Positions 7,877 to 16,399 of a stretch of DNA of 55,565 nt are shown in pieces (position 1 is the stretch's first letter; every line of letters starts with the position of its first letter). This DNA comes from Desulfobulbaceae bacterium (GTDB lineage Bacteria > Desulfobacterota > Desulfobulbia > Desulfobulbales > Desulfobulbaceae): the NCBI GenBank assembly GCA_015489765.1, contig WFZC01000278.1:1-55565 (forward strand). Reading direction: 5' to 3'. Both the position numbers and the translations under genes were made by a program. The notes beneath the pieces were generated by a model. It saw nothing but the letters and a program-made list of their open reading frames with translations, did no database searches and was not told the DNA's origin.

Positions 7877-9166
7877 ATGAGCGACATTAAAAAGATGTAC
7901 ACAACAATTCTCGGTGATTCTTTTCCCATGGAAATGACCATCTCCTTTGGTGATCAGACCCTGGTGTACCGTAAGCGAACCTGGGCCATTGCCACCGGAG
8001 ACGGCACCGTGGAGAAGCGCGGCCTGCGTTACGGTGAAAATCCCGATCAGGAGGCCGCCCTCTATGAGCTGGTCAACGGCAACCTGGTCCTGGGTGACTG
8101 CAAGTTTATCGATCCAGGCAACTCACTGGTTTCCGGTATCACGGTCGATGATATGCTGCAGGTGGGAAAACATCCCGGTAAAATCAATCTTACCGATGTT
8201 GATAACGGCCTCAATATCATAAAATACCTGGTCGACAAACCGGCCGCCGTCATCCTCAAGCACAACAATCCCTGCGGCGCCGCTGTCAGTGATACCCTGG
8301 CAGATGCCTACAACAGGGCCAACCGTACCGACCGGATTGCCGCCTTTGGCGGGGCCGTCGTCATGAGCAGGCCGGTGGACAGGGACACCGCCGAACTCAT
8401 GAGCAAAAACTATCTTGAAGTTGTCTGTGCCCCTGATTTTGAAGAGGGCACCCTGGAAATACTCTCCAAGGCGAAAAACCTGCGGGTCATCCGCATGGAC
8501 GGCATCAACCGGCTGGCCGATTTTGAAAAATTCCGTTTTGTCGACTTCAAATCACTCATTGACGGCGGTATTATTGTCCAGCAATCAGCCGTCAACTCCA
8601 TTCGCTCCCCGGCGGACCTGAAACCGGCAACAGCCACCTGGAAGGGAAAAGAATACTCCTGTGAACGGCAGCCGACCCAGCGGGAACTGGATGATATGAT
8701 CTTTGGCTGGGCGGTGGAACATGGTGTCACTTCCAACTCGGTGCTCTATGTCAAGGACGGCTGCACCACCGGTATCGGCACCGGCGAGCAGGACCGGGTG
8801 GGCGTGGCGGAAATCGCCATCCACAAGGCCTATATAAAATATGCCGATATCACCTGCTTTGATCAATTCGGTATTCCCTATGCCGACCTGGCCCTGGAAG
8901 TGGAACAGGGCAAGCGGGATGCGGCCGACAAGGAGGCCATTGACGCCAAGGTGAAAGAGGACAAGGCCGGACTACCGGGTTCGGTTATGATTTCCGATGC
9001 CTTTTTTCCGTTCAGAGACGCCGCCGACGTGGCCATCCGGGAAGGAATATCAGCCATCCTCCAGGCCGGCGGCTCCATGCGTGATTATGCCTCCATCGAG
9101 GCCTGCAACGAGGCGGATCCACAGGTTGCCATGATGTTTACCGGTCAGCGTTCGTTCAAACACTGA
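7877..9166 (+). CDS. purH: stand-alone AICAR transformylase (PurH C-terminal domain)
   Basis: The product corresponds to the formyltransferase part of PurH: RYGENPDQEAALY near residue 51, and the catalytic Lys128-His129 in LKHNNPCGA. It transfers a formyl group from 10-formyl-THF to AICAR in purine synthesis. The ~200-residue IMP cyclohydrolase domain that normally precedes it is absent, so ring closure must be carried out by a separate protein. ATG 7877 is preceded by GGAG. The final residues MMFTGQRSFKH match the family terminus. The gene symbol is used in the sense of the domain. Confidence 0.88.
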   Translation: MSDIKKMYTTILGDSFPMEMTISFGDQTLVYRKRTWAIATGDGTVEKRGLRYGENPDQEAALYELVNGNLVLGDCKFIDPGNSLVSGITVDDMLQVGKHPGKINLTDVDNGLNIIKYLVDKPAAVILKHNNPCGAAVSDTLADAYNRANRTDRIAAFGGAVVMSRPVDRDTAELMSKNYLEVVCAPDFEEGTLEILSKAKNLRVIRMDGINRLADFEKFRFVDFKSLIDGGIIVQQSAVNSIRSPADLKPATATWKGKEYSCERQPTQRELDDMIFGWAVEHGVTSNSVLYVKDGCTTGIGTGEQDRVGVAEIAIHKAYIKYADITCFDQFGIPYADLALEVEQGKRDAADKEAIDAKVKEDKAGLPGSVMISDAFFPFRDAADVAIREGISAILQAGGSMRDYASIEACNEADPQVAMMFTGQRSFKH

Positions 9167-9181
9167 TTTTCCCGTCACCCC

Positions 9182-9215
9182 CTTTCTCCCGGTCGGCGCT
9201 TCGGCCGGGAGAAAG
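9182..9215. terminator. hairpin between convergent genes
   Basis: CTTTCTCCCGG (9182-9192) pairs with CCGGGAGAAAG (9205-9215), with further pairing possible inside. It sits 15 bases past the AICAR transformylase stop and about 40 bases past the end of the minus-strand oxidoreductase gene. A short T-rich stretch (TTTTCTCTCC) follows on the plus strand. Confidence 0.65.
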
Positions 9216-9256
9216 ATCATTTTCTCTCCTTCTCTTTCCATTGAGCAGTATTCGTA

Positions 9257-10228
9257 TCATGTAAGGGTTTCGACATTTTTCCAGACACCCTCCCTGGCGG
9301 AACCAAGGCAGGCATCACAGACCGCAACCGCCCGCAGCCCATCAGAACCGGTTACCGGATTGGGTCTGAGCCCGGCCAGGTAATCACGCCAATCGGCCAG
9401 GAGCGGCACAATGGTCCCTATGGCCGGTCCCGGTTCCAGGTCTGTGCGACTGGTATGATGGATCTTTTCACAGGTTGTGTAAATCTGGTCTCCGGTCAGT
9501 TGCCCATGTTTGCAGACAAAATCAAATCTGCCGGAGCGGGCCTGACCGATCTTGGAACAGTCCACCACACCCTGGACACCCTGTTCCATTTCTATCAGGG
9601 CCAGCAGGCTGTCCTCCAGCACCCGGTTATGGCGGCTAGTTGTCACGGCCATGACACGAACAATCTCAAGACCGGTGATAAAACGCAAAGCATCAAAGAC
9701 ATGGACAGCGGTATGGTAACTGACTCCGGCCCCGGCCAGGGCAGGATCCTCATGCCAGGATAGGGTGGAAGGCTCGATGCGCTGGTTGACCGATACCGTA
9801 TACAGAGGGCCAAGCTCGGAAAGATGGCGGCGAAAACACCTGATGACCGGATTATAGCGCAGGGTCTGGCCCACGGTGAGCGTAAGCTCCTGGCGCTCAG
9901 CAAGGGCGACAATTGCCCGGGCATCGGCAAGGGTGGCGGCAAGGGGTTTTTCCAGAAGCAAGGGTTTGGCGGCCTCGGTGCAGGCGCGGGCTATATCCAG
10001 GTTCAGGGCCGGCGGCACAACAGAGATGACCGCCTCAACCCGGTCATCGGTGACAAGGTTACGCCAGTCCTCATAAAACCGGCAGTTCCACTCTCCAGCC
10101 TGCTCGCGGCCCGCGGGCGTTCGCCTGCTTATGGCCGCAAGCTCAAGCCCGGTAACGTCATTGATGATATGACGCGCATACCGGCTCCCGTGTTTGCCGG
10201 TACCGATGATCCCTATCCGCATATCCAT
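9257..10228 (-). CDS. Gfo/Idh/MocA-family NAD(P)-dependent oxidoreductase
   Basis: The 323-residue protein has an N-terminal Rossmann fold (MRIGIIGTGKHGSRYA), the family motif LLLEKPLA near residue 90 with the catalytic-type lysine, and a C-terminal alpha/beta domain with YHTAVHVFDAL. Members reduce or oxidise sugars, inositols or related polyols; the substrate here cannot be told. The start at 10228 (or 10222) was chosen because the Rossmann fold begins there, although the frame stays open far upstream. It is the last gene of the hemA group and starts 16 bases after the previous stop. Confidence 0.85.
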   Translation of the reverse strand: MDMRIGIIGTGKHGSRYARHIINDVTGLELAAISRRTPAGREQAGEWNCRFYEDWRNLVTDDRVEAVISVVPPALNLDIARACTEAAKPLLLEKPLAATLADARAIVALAERQELTLTVGQTLRYNPVIRCFRRHLSELGPLYTVSVNQRIEPSTLSWHEDPALAGAGVSYHTAVHVFDALRFITGLEIVRVMAVTTSRHNRVLEDSLLALIEMEQGVQGVVDCSKIGQARSGRFDFVCKHGQLTGDQIYTTCEKIHHTSRTDLEPGPAIGTIVPLLADWRDYLAGLRPNPVTGSDGLRAVAVCDACLGSAREGVWKNVETLT

Positions 10229-10244
10229 ACCCCTGCAACGAATT

Positions 10245-10760
10245 TTATTCCTGGTCTTCCCCTGCCGGGCAAAGCTGCTGCCAGCCCGGGGGCAAATCGT
10301 GCAGATCGCAGCCAAGTTGACGGGCAAACCCGGCCAGTTCCCCTGCAGAACAGTTGATGCAGGAGCTGCGTTTGCCCGTGCCCACGTCAGCGGCTTCCCG
10401 ATGGAGAAATGCAAGCAGGGCCTTGCGGACAACATCTCGAAAGTCGTCCTGCCGGCTCCCGATCCGGCCCAAAAATGCCTGCATGCGCTGCCAGTTATAG
10501 ATCGTCCGCCTGATCCCGCGGTACAGGGACAGGTCCCGGTTTCCCGGATCAAGATCTCGCAGAACTATCTCCCGGCACCGTTTCAGGGCCGCATCCTGCA
10601 GGCAGCGCAATTCAACTTCGGTGAGGGTCAGCCCCGGCCCTTCCGGATCTTCCTGCAGATAATGGATGGTGGCATTAAGGGCAATCTCGGGGATCTCTCC
10701 GGAATGGCGCACGATGAGCAGCTCATCCTCCAGAATCTGGGCCCGTGTCTGCCCGGTCAC
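10245..10760 (-). CDS. uncharacterised protein in the hemA operon
   Basis: The 171-residue product is mainly helical and charged with no signal peptide or membrane segment. A Cys pair CINC lies near residue 134, with further cysteines near residues 150 and 163. Its ATG overlaps the hemA stop by four bases, so translation is coupled to hemA. I do not recognise the family. Its placement suggests a link to tetrapyrrole synthesis or simply shared transcription. Confidence 0.7.
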   Translation of the reverse strand: MTGQTRAQILEDELLIVRHSGEIPEIALNATIHYLQEDPEGPGLTLTEVELRCLQDAALKRCREIVLRDLDPGNRDLSLYRGIRRTIYNWQRMQAFLGRIGSRQDDFRDVVRKALLAFLHREAADVGTGKRSSCINCSAGELAGFARQLGCDLHDLPPGWQQLCPAGEDQE

Positions 10761-12043
10761 GGTCCTTCCCCTCCATCCCGGTCAAGGTTGAACAGGGCCC
10801 GAACCATTTCCACCCTTTTCTGCTGATCAATGCAAGGATGGTCTGTCTTCAGATAGCGAATGGGATGATAAAGCATTTTTGAGCAGATCGAGGCCGCCAT
10901 TTTTTCCAGTGATTTTTTCTCCTTTTCCGTCAGGGAACCGAGACGTCCCAGGGTGCGGTCAAGCTCGTCCCGGCAAATCTGATCAGCCATTGCCCGTATG
11001 GCAACAATGGTCGGCGTCACCTCCATGTTCTCCAGCCAGCCGCAAAACTTGAGCGTCTCCTCTTCAACGATGCGGGTTGCCTTGACGGCCTCCCGATCCC
11101 GCTCTGACTTGTTCATCTCCACGACATTATTCAGATCATCAATATCATAGAGGTAGACATTGTCAATCTCGTTGATAGCCGGGTCAAGGTCGCGAGGCAC
11201 GGCGATATCGATAAAAAACAAGGGTTGATAACGCCGCTTCCGCATGACCGGCGCAACATCCTTTCGGGTCAGGATCAGGTCAGGGGCGCCGGTGGAGCTG
11301 ACAATGATATCAACATGCTGCAACTGTTCAACCAGTTCTTCAAGGCCAATGGCCCGGCCATGGTAACAACCGGCAAGCTTCACTGCCCGCTCAAAGGTCC
11401 GGTTGGCCACAATCACCTCGGCCACCCCCTGGCCGACAAAATGCTCGGCGGCCAGCTCTGCCATCTCCCCGGCCCCGACCAGCAGGACCCTTTTCCCTTT
11501 CAAATCGCCGAAAATCTTTTTCCCCAGCTCAACGGCTGCATAAGAAATGGAAACAGCGCTAGCCCCGATCCGGGTCTCGGTCCGCACCCTTTTGGCCACG
11601 GAAAACGATTTATGCAGCAGCTTGTTGAGCACCATGCCACTGGTCTTTTTTTCCGCGGCAAAACGGTAGGCCTCCTTGAGCTGGCCGAGAATCTGCGATT
11701 CGCCGACGATCATCGAATCAAGGCTTGAGGCAACGAGAAAGAGATGCCGGACCGCCTCCCTGTCCTGGTACTGATAAATGCAGCCGGCAACCTCTTCCCG
11801 GCTGACACTGCCGGCAAAGAGCGTGTCCAGGACCTGACGACGGGCCAGGTCCGGTTCCTTGCAGGTAAAGAGGACCTCGACCCGGTTGCAGGTTGAGAGG
11901 AGAAAACATTCATCCAGACAGTCAAGCCGACGCAAGGCGGCCAGCGGTTGCTCATATCCGCCGGCCAGGGCCAGTTTCTCCCGCACGGCAAGGGGTGTGG
12001 TCTTGTGATTGACCCCGAGCAGGACAATGGTATCACGCGCCAT
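10757..12043 (-). CDS. hemA: glutamyl-tRNA reductase
   Basis: HemA reduces Glu-tRNA(Glu) to glutamate-1-semialdehyde, the first step of C5 tetrapyrrole synthesis. The catalytic Cys52 lies in LLSTCNRVEVLF, followed by the NADPH-binding segment VLLVGAGEMAELAAEHF and the C-terminal dimerisation helices. Length is typical. AAGGAG lies 9-10 bases from the ATG at 12043, so MARDTIVLLG is preferred over the ATG two codons upstream. The gene overlaps the end of ccsB. Products feed both heme and the siroheme of dissimilatory sulfite reductase. Confidence 0.95.
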   Translation of the reverse strand: MARDTIVLLGVNHKTTPLAVREKLALAGGYEQPLAALRRLDCLDECFLLSTCNRVEVLFTCKEPDLARRQVLDTLFAGSVSREEVAGCIYQYQDREAVRHLFLVASSLDSMIVGESQILGQLKEAYRFAAEKKTSGMVLNKLLHKSFSVAKRVRTETRIGASAVSISYAAVELGKKIFGDLKGKRVLLVGAGEMAELAAEHFVGQGVAEVIVANRTFERAVKLAGCYHGRAIGLEELVEQLQHVDIIVSSTGAPDLILTRKDVAPVMRKRRYQPLFFIDIAVPRDLDPAINEIDNVYLYDIDDLNNVVEMNKSERDREAVKATRIVEEETLKFCGWLENMEVTPTIVAIRAMADQICRDELDRTLGRLGSLTEKEKKSLEKMAASICSKMLYHPIRYLKTDHPCIDQQKRVEMVRALFNLDRDGGEGP

Positions 12044-12845
12044 GACCATGCACTCCTTTAAACAAAAAGACCAGCGTCAACAGTACGGCCATAAAGGCGA
12101 CGATGGTGACAACGGCGGCCCGACGCCCCCGCCAGCCCATGGTAAAGCGCTGGTGCATGAGAGCGGCATAGAGAAACCAGGTGATCATGGCCCAGACGAT
12201 TTTCGGGTCCCAGTGCCAGTTTCTTCCCCCCCATATCCGCCGGGCCCATATATAGCCGGTGAACATACCAAGGGTCATCAGGGTAAAACCGATGCTCAGG
12301 CAGTGCTGATTGAGCTTGTCAAGGGATTCCAGCGAGGGAAGACGGGAATAAAAAAAACCAAACCGTTTCTGTTTGAGCTCCCTCTCCTGCAGCAGGTACA
12401 TCAGACCGCCGATACAGGCCAGGGCAAGAAAGGCATCGGCAATGATGGCAAGGGATGCGTGAACGGGAAAGAGCCAGGAATGCTGGGTCTGGCTTAGGGG
12501 CAGGATGGCATGGGGCGCCAGGGCGGAAACCAGCATCAGCAGGACAACCAGTATGGAAGAAAAGGTGCCGAAATTTTTCACCGTGTAACGCCAGCGAAAG
12601 GAAAGATAGCACCAGGCAATGGACCAGGCAAAAAAGGAAATTACCTCATGGACACTGGTAATCGGCGTGTGGCCCGCCTCAACCAGCCGGGCAATGATAT
12701 TGGCAGTGTGCAGCAGGGCTGCTCCAAAGAACAGCTTTCTTGCCAGAGCGCGCACATATTTCTTCTGGGTAAAGAAAAAAACCAGATAGACCGTCATGGC
12801 CAGGATATAGGCCACAAAACTCACTTGAAAAAGCAGGTAGCTCAT
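12033..12845 (-). CDS. ccsB: cytochrome c biogenesis protein CcsA/CcsB family (HemX-like)
   Basis: This 270-residue protein has about eight hydrophobic segments and the tryptophan-rich heme-handling WWD-like motif WGGRNWHWDPK near residue 205, followed by AMITW. Family members present heme to apocytochrome c in the system II pathway, or act as the HemX partner of HemA. The gene lies between siroheme synthase and hemA and overlaps hemA by 11 bases. The WWD-like motif favours a heme-handling role. Whether it serves cytochrome assembly or HemA stability is open. Confidence 0.85.
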   Translation of the reverse strand: MSYLLFQVSFVAYILAMTVYLVFFFTQKKYVRALARKLFFGAALLHTANIIARLVEAGHTPITSVHEVISFFAWSIAWCYLSFRWRYTVKNFGTFSSILVVLLMLVSALAPHAILPLSQTQHSWLFPVHASLAIIADAFLALACIGGLMYLLQERELKQKRFGFFYSRLPSLESLDKLNQHCLSIGFTLMTLGMFTGYIWARRIWGGRNWHWDPKIVWAMITWFLYAALMHQRFTMGWRGRRAAVVTIVAFMAVLLTLVFLFKGVHGHGA

Positions 12846-12974
12846 GCGATTTTCCGGGCAGAAATTGTGAAAAAATGTGGGGTGGGAACCTGTTCATCCA
12901 CTGTCTGCTCCCTGTTTCGCCTGCTTGCGGCTGCCGCTGTCCTTTATTTACTGGATTACCTCTTACCACCTCGT

Positions 12975-13652
12975 TCATGTTCCAGAGGTATCGGTGGAAG
13001 CCTGTTCCAGGTTGGGAATATCATCAACTTGCGGGCCCAAAATCATGCGCAGACGCTTTTGCACTTTACCCCATTGGTTACTGCGGATCCAATACACCAT
13101 ATCCCCTTGGAGAATTTTTTGAAACAGGGCTTTTCGCTCCTCACTGGTTGCTGCGGTCTTAATGACCAGCGGCCGCAGTCTCCCCATCAGGGAAAGAAGC
13201 TGACCATATTCATCTCCATATTGATCCGCAAGCCTCTGGCGCACCATGGCGGCAAGGGCCGGGCTCTTGCCCGCGGTTGAAACCGCCAGGGTCAGATCGC
13301 CCCGCCGCAGGACCGCGGGAACATGAAAGGTGCAACGTTCGGGCTGATCGGCCACATTAACGGGCAAGCCCAAGGTTTCGGCATCGGCTGCAACCTGTTC
13401 CTGCACCGCCGCGGAACCGGTGGCGGCAAAAACAAGAAAGGCGCCGTCCAGATCTCCGGCCCCATATTTTTTTTCAAGCCAGCAACATTCTCCCTGTTCG
13501 GCAAGACGACCAATGCCAGCCGTCACCTCGGGACTTACAATAACAACATCCGCACCTTCCCGCAGCAATCCCCGGACCTTACGCTCGGCCACCATGCCGC
13601 CACCCACCACCAGGCACCGTTTTGCGCGAATATCAAAAAAAACAGGGTACAT
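12975..13652 (-). CDS. precorrin-2 dehydrogenase / sirohydrochlorin ferrochelatase
   Basis: The 225-residue protein matches the N-terminal part of CysG or yeast Met8: NAD-binding CLVVGGGMVAERKVRGLL near residues 13-30, NVADQPERCTFHVPAV near residue 100 and LTLAVSTAGKSPALAAMVR. It oxidises precorrin-2 and may insert iron to make siroheme, the cofactor of dissimilatory sulfite reductase. It lacks the methyltransferase domain of CysG. It is the first gene of the hemA group, 129 bases ahead of ccsB. Confidence 0.92.
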   Translation of the reverse strand: MYPVFFDIRAKRCLVVGGGMVAERKVRGLLREGADVVIVSPEVTAGIGRLAEQGECCWLEKKYGAGDLDGAFLVFAATGSAAVQEQVAADAETLGLPVNVADQPERCTFHVPAVLRRGDLTLAVSTAGKSPALAAMVRQRLADQYGDEYGQLLSLMGRLRPLVIKTAATSEERKALFQKILQGDMVYWIRSNQWGKVQKRLRMILGPQVDDIPNLEQASTDTSGT

Positions 13653-13920
13653 CGCATTTACTTAATCCAGCTAGCACTGCAGACCGACTGGTAATGAAAT
13701 AATTACTCTGTTTCATAATTTTTTGTCCACAGAATGGACATGAAACTTCATGAAACAACTGGAGATTATTCTGGTACAGCATTGGGCTAGGAACAAAAAA
13801 TTGTAATAAGCTCCCAGAACGTCGATCCGTTGACGAAAAAGCGGGAAACTACCTGTTTTCGAAGAGACGGCTGTGGTTTCCAACAGCATACGTTTATCTA
13901 TCTTTTATTATTTCAGCGAG

Positions 13921-14277
13921 TTAAACCATCCCCACAAACAGGGTTACGATAACGAATAACAAAAGGAATATGACAAACATCCTGACTGATTTTCCGACAA
14001 CAGGCCTGTTTTTTCTTTTATCCTCAATAAAGTCACGCCGGAAACTAACGTAAATAATCATGCTGGCCAGGACAAATAATATGATAAATTGCCCTGTGTC
14101 CCCAATTCCCAATAAATCGAAGAATTGTCTCTCATAACTTTTAATTTCGTCTCTGTAAAAATACCTGGCAATTGGTGTCGCTACCAGCAAAATGATGGCG
14201 ATCACTATCATCAACTCAATTATTGTAAAACCTGATTCTTTTGTCCCTGTTTGGTTCTTTATATCAGGTAGATACAT
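13921..14277 (-). CDS. orphan type IV prepilin-like small membrane protein
   Basis: Residues 16-38 are a classic class III prepilin signal: Gly followed by FTIIELMIVIAIILLVATP, with the +5 glutamate. A prepilin peptidase should cut after the glycine. The usual globular head is missing. Two more hydrophobic segments follow (FIILFVLASMIIYVSF and MFVIFLLLFVIVTLFVG) separated by a charged loop. The gene stands alone with no other pilus gene nearby, and no strong ribosome site precedes ATG 14277. It may be a pilin-derived membrane protein of unknown role. Confidence 0.65.
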   Translation of the reverse strand: MYLPDIKNQTGTKESGFTIIELMIVIAIILLVATPIARYFYRDEIKSYERQFFDLLGIGDTGQFIILFVLASMIIYVSFRRDFIEDKRKNRPVVGKSVRMFVIFLLLFVIVTLFVGMV

Positions 14278-14397
14278 TTCTGAATCGATTTTGATGCATG
14301 CCTTCTGATATTATCCCAGATACGATAAGCCGAGCGCCACCCTGCGCAGGAATGCAGGACAAGGGATTTCGCCGGAGAGAGTTACCAACAACATTCA

Positions 14398-15084
14398 TCA
14401 ACGGGCAACCAGTCTGGTCAACAGCACTTCCTTGTCCTCTTCAAGACTTTTCAACTTCTTCTTCTGGGCCGAGATAACATACTTTTCTTCCGCCATTTTC
14501 AAAAACGGAGCCAGGCTCCTGCGACGGAGATCATGGGCCAGATAAACGGAGCCACCGGGTCGCAGGGCCTTGTCAACAAGGGAGAGCAGGGGCGCAAAAA
14601 ATTCATCCCGAAACAGAATTTCCGCACCAAGAATAACGTCATACTGCTCCATGGCGGGGGGAGACAGCCAGTCAAGGAGCATACAGTCAACTTTAAGGCC
14701 GCTGGCTGCTGCACTCACCCGTTCAAAATCAAGAATCAACTCTTCATAATCACTCAAGGTGACCGCACATCCCCGGGCCGCAGCCACCAGGCCGGGGGCG
14801 CCAAGACCGGCCCCCAGCTCCAGCACCCTGGTGCCGGGGGCGAAATTTCGGGAGCCGACAAACTCGGACAAGACAATGGCCGCCTCCCAGAGACGTATCC
14901 AGAAGGGAAAATCGGAAACATCTTTTAACGGGTCTTTGCCACCGAGAATCTGTTCAAGATCAGTGATTTTTAACAGATAGAGCCGAATATCACCTATTGT
15001 CAACGGCTCAAAGGCAACCTTGTACTGCCGGGCAATCGCCTCGTACAGTTTCTTCTGGGGAGCGGGCAGGTTCCGGGGATCCAT
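14398..15084 (-). CDS. class I SAM-dependent methyltransferase, Methyltransf_16-like
   Basis: The 228-residue protein has the SAM-binding motif I VLELGAGLGAPGL near residue 88 and a motif II/III region VILGAEILFRDEFF. The opening WIRLWEAAIVLSEF is typical of the METTL lysine-methyltransferase-like group, which often modifies protein side chains. The substrate is unknown. The gene stands alone between the pilin-like gene and a secreted peptide gene, and starts just past that peptide gene's terminator. Confidence 0.8.
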   Translation of the reverse strand: MDPRNLPAPQKKLYEAIARQYKVAFEPLTIGDIRLYLLKITDLEQILGGKDPLKDVSDFPFWIRLWEAAIVLSEFVGSRNFAPGTRVLELGAGLGAPGLVAAARGCAVTLSDYEELILDFERVSAAASGLKVDCMLLDWLSPPAMEQYDVILGAEILFRDEFFAPLLSLVDKALRPGGSVYLAHDLRRRSLAPFLKMAEEKYVISAQKKKLKSLEEDKEVLLTRLVAR

Positions 15085-15099
15085 AATAAAAAAATAAGG

Positions 15100-15146
15100 A
15101 TAAAAAAATCAAAAAAAAACGGGTTGATGACAAAGCATCAACCCGT
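15100..15146 (-). terminator. Rho-independent terminator of the small secreted-protein gene
   Basis: ACGGGTTGATG (15119-15129) pairs with CATCAACCCGT (15136-15146). Read on the minus strand the stem is followed by an uninterrupted T run (15118 to about 15109) and more Ts. It lies 32 bases past the stop of the gene at 15178. Confidence 0.9.
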
Positions 15147-15177
15147 CTGTAACATTTTCAACAACAAAAAATCTATA

Positions 15178-15378
15178 TCAGCAACCTTCGACGGCTTTTT
15201 TCTTGGCGGCCTTGACAGTCACCTTCTCGCCGGCTTTCAGTTTATTAGCTTTTTTACAGGTCATTGTGACCGTGTTACCGTCAACCTTGTCAACCGTGCA
15301 TTTTACCTTGCCAGCCAATGCGCTGCCAGCGCTGAAGGCAAAGGCGACAATCATAACAACAGTGAGCATCTTTTTCAT
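15178..15378 (-). CDS. small secreted lysine-rich protein with three cysteines
   Basis: The 66-residue product has a signal peptide (MKKMLTVVMIVAFAFSAG, likely cut after ALA at 22). The mature part is a short lysine-rich beta-type sequence with Cys27, Cys41 and a C-terminal Cys66. AAGGAG lies well placed before ATG 15378, a good promoter lies upstream and a strong terminator downstream, so it is a complete single-gene unit and probably well expressed. I do not know its function; a periplasmic binding or redox role is possible from the cysteines. Confidence 0.85.
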   Translation of the reverse strand: MKKMLTVVMIVAFAFSAGSALAGKVKCTVDKVDGNTVTMTCKKANKLKAGEKVTVKAAKKKAVEGC

Positions 15379-15457
15379 AACATTCTCCTTAAGTAAGAAT
15401 TGAATAATTGAACCTGCTCATTCTCAAATCATTTGTTCATGATTAAATTTTATACAA

Positions 15458-15485
15458 CATATAAGAATTACTAAGAGGTTGTCAA
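15458..15485 (-). promoter_or_regulatory. sigma-70-type promoter for the small secreted-protein gene
   Basis: On the minus strand TTGACA (15480-15485) and TATATG (15458-15463) are 16 bases apart, about 80 bases ahead of the ATG. The intervening leader is AT-rich. Confidence 0.6.
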
Positions 15486-15535
15486 TAAAAAAACTCCGGA
15501 TGGCTGTCAGGACCGCCTGCCAGACCGTAAAGTTG

Positions 15536-16033
15536 TTACAACACGGCCTCAAGATCCCGGACGAGCAGGGAATGGGGGACAAAACCAGGATATTTTTTTA
15601 CCACATGCCCTTTCCGGTTGACCAGAAAAGATGTGGGTATTCCGGCAATTCCCCCAAAGGAACGGGCTGTGGCGCGATCGGCCATCAAGACAGGATAGGT
15701 AATTTTCTCCTGCCGGACGAGTTTGGCAACTATTGATGGCCCGCCCTCGTCAACGGAAAGGCCGATAACGGTAAATCCCCTGGATTTATATTCATTATAC
15801 AATGCAATGAGATTGGGGATTTCCTGACGACAGGGCGGGCACCAGGTGGCAAAAAAGGTCACCAGGATGACCTGGCCCTTAAAATCGGCGCTATGAACAA
15901 CCTTGCCATCGGTCACTGACGGCAGGGAAAACTGCGGCATGGTGACAGCCGCCGACGCTGATGAAAAGCCGGAAAAAAACAATATCCCGATGGACGCCAG
16001 TATAATTGTGTATGACCGCAAGGTAAAATACAT
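15536..16033 (-). CDS. TlpA/ResA-family periplasmic thioredoxin
   Basis: The 165-residue product has a signal segment ending near SSASAA (residue 29) and a thioredoxin fold with the active site WCPPC (Cys65, Cys68). TlpA-type proteins reduce disulfides in apocytochromes c or other envelope proteins. The start at 16033 has AGGAG at proper spacing; a longer frame with 15 more residues runs from 16078 but would extend into the repeat element. The element at 16066-16228 sits directly upstream and may have altered this gene's promoter. Confidence 0.85.
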   Translation of the reverse strand: MYFTLRSYTIILASIGILFFSGFSSASAAVTMPQFSLPSVTDGKVVHSADFKGQVILVTFFATWCPPCRQEIPNLIALYNEYKSRGFTVIGLSVDEGGPSIVAKLVRQEKITYPVLMADRATARSFGGIAGIPTSFLVNRKGHVVKKYPGFVPHSLLVRDLEAVL

Positions 16034-16065
16034 AAAAGCTCCTGTACAATAAGAAAAACCGTATT

Positions 16066-16228
16066 GATGGACTCGCAAAAAATCCAGTCAGTGCTTAAAG
16101 ATGGTTAAGTAAAAACACAGAAATACAAAGAGCAGGGTTCTGCGGCTGATCTTGACTATCCATGCAGTATGCCTACAAATCGCCCCAGAACACACGACGC
16201 GGTAGATCGAAGTTTTTACGATGCCATC
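16066..16228 (+). mobile_element. MITE-like repeat, copy 3 (163 bp, shortened)
   Basis: The left end GATGGACTCGCAAAAAATCC and right end GTTTTTACGATGCCATC match the other copies. A block of about 26 bases containing the GCGGAG repeats is missing from the middle, and the copy is more diverged. The internal stem persists as GTTCTGCGGC against the region ending CGCCCCAGAAC. GTATT occurs at 16061-16065 and 16230-16234, one base out of register, as a possible decayed target duplication. Confidence 0.75.
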
Positions 16229-16399
16229 AGTATTGCTTTCCGGAAAATCGCAGTGATTATGATGGTGCAGTTAAACCGAGACGCATCGTTCTGTCAACAG
16301 GGAAGGGATCAGGGCCCTGAGGCAGGAACGAAAATACCCGCATATTTTGGATTGAATTTCAAAAATGAAACTCAAGGACAGAATACTGTACCCACACAA

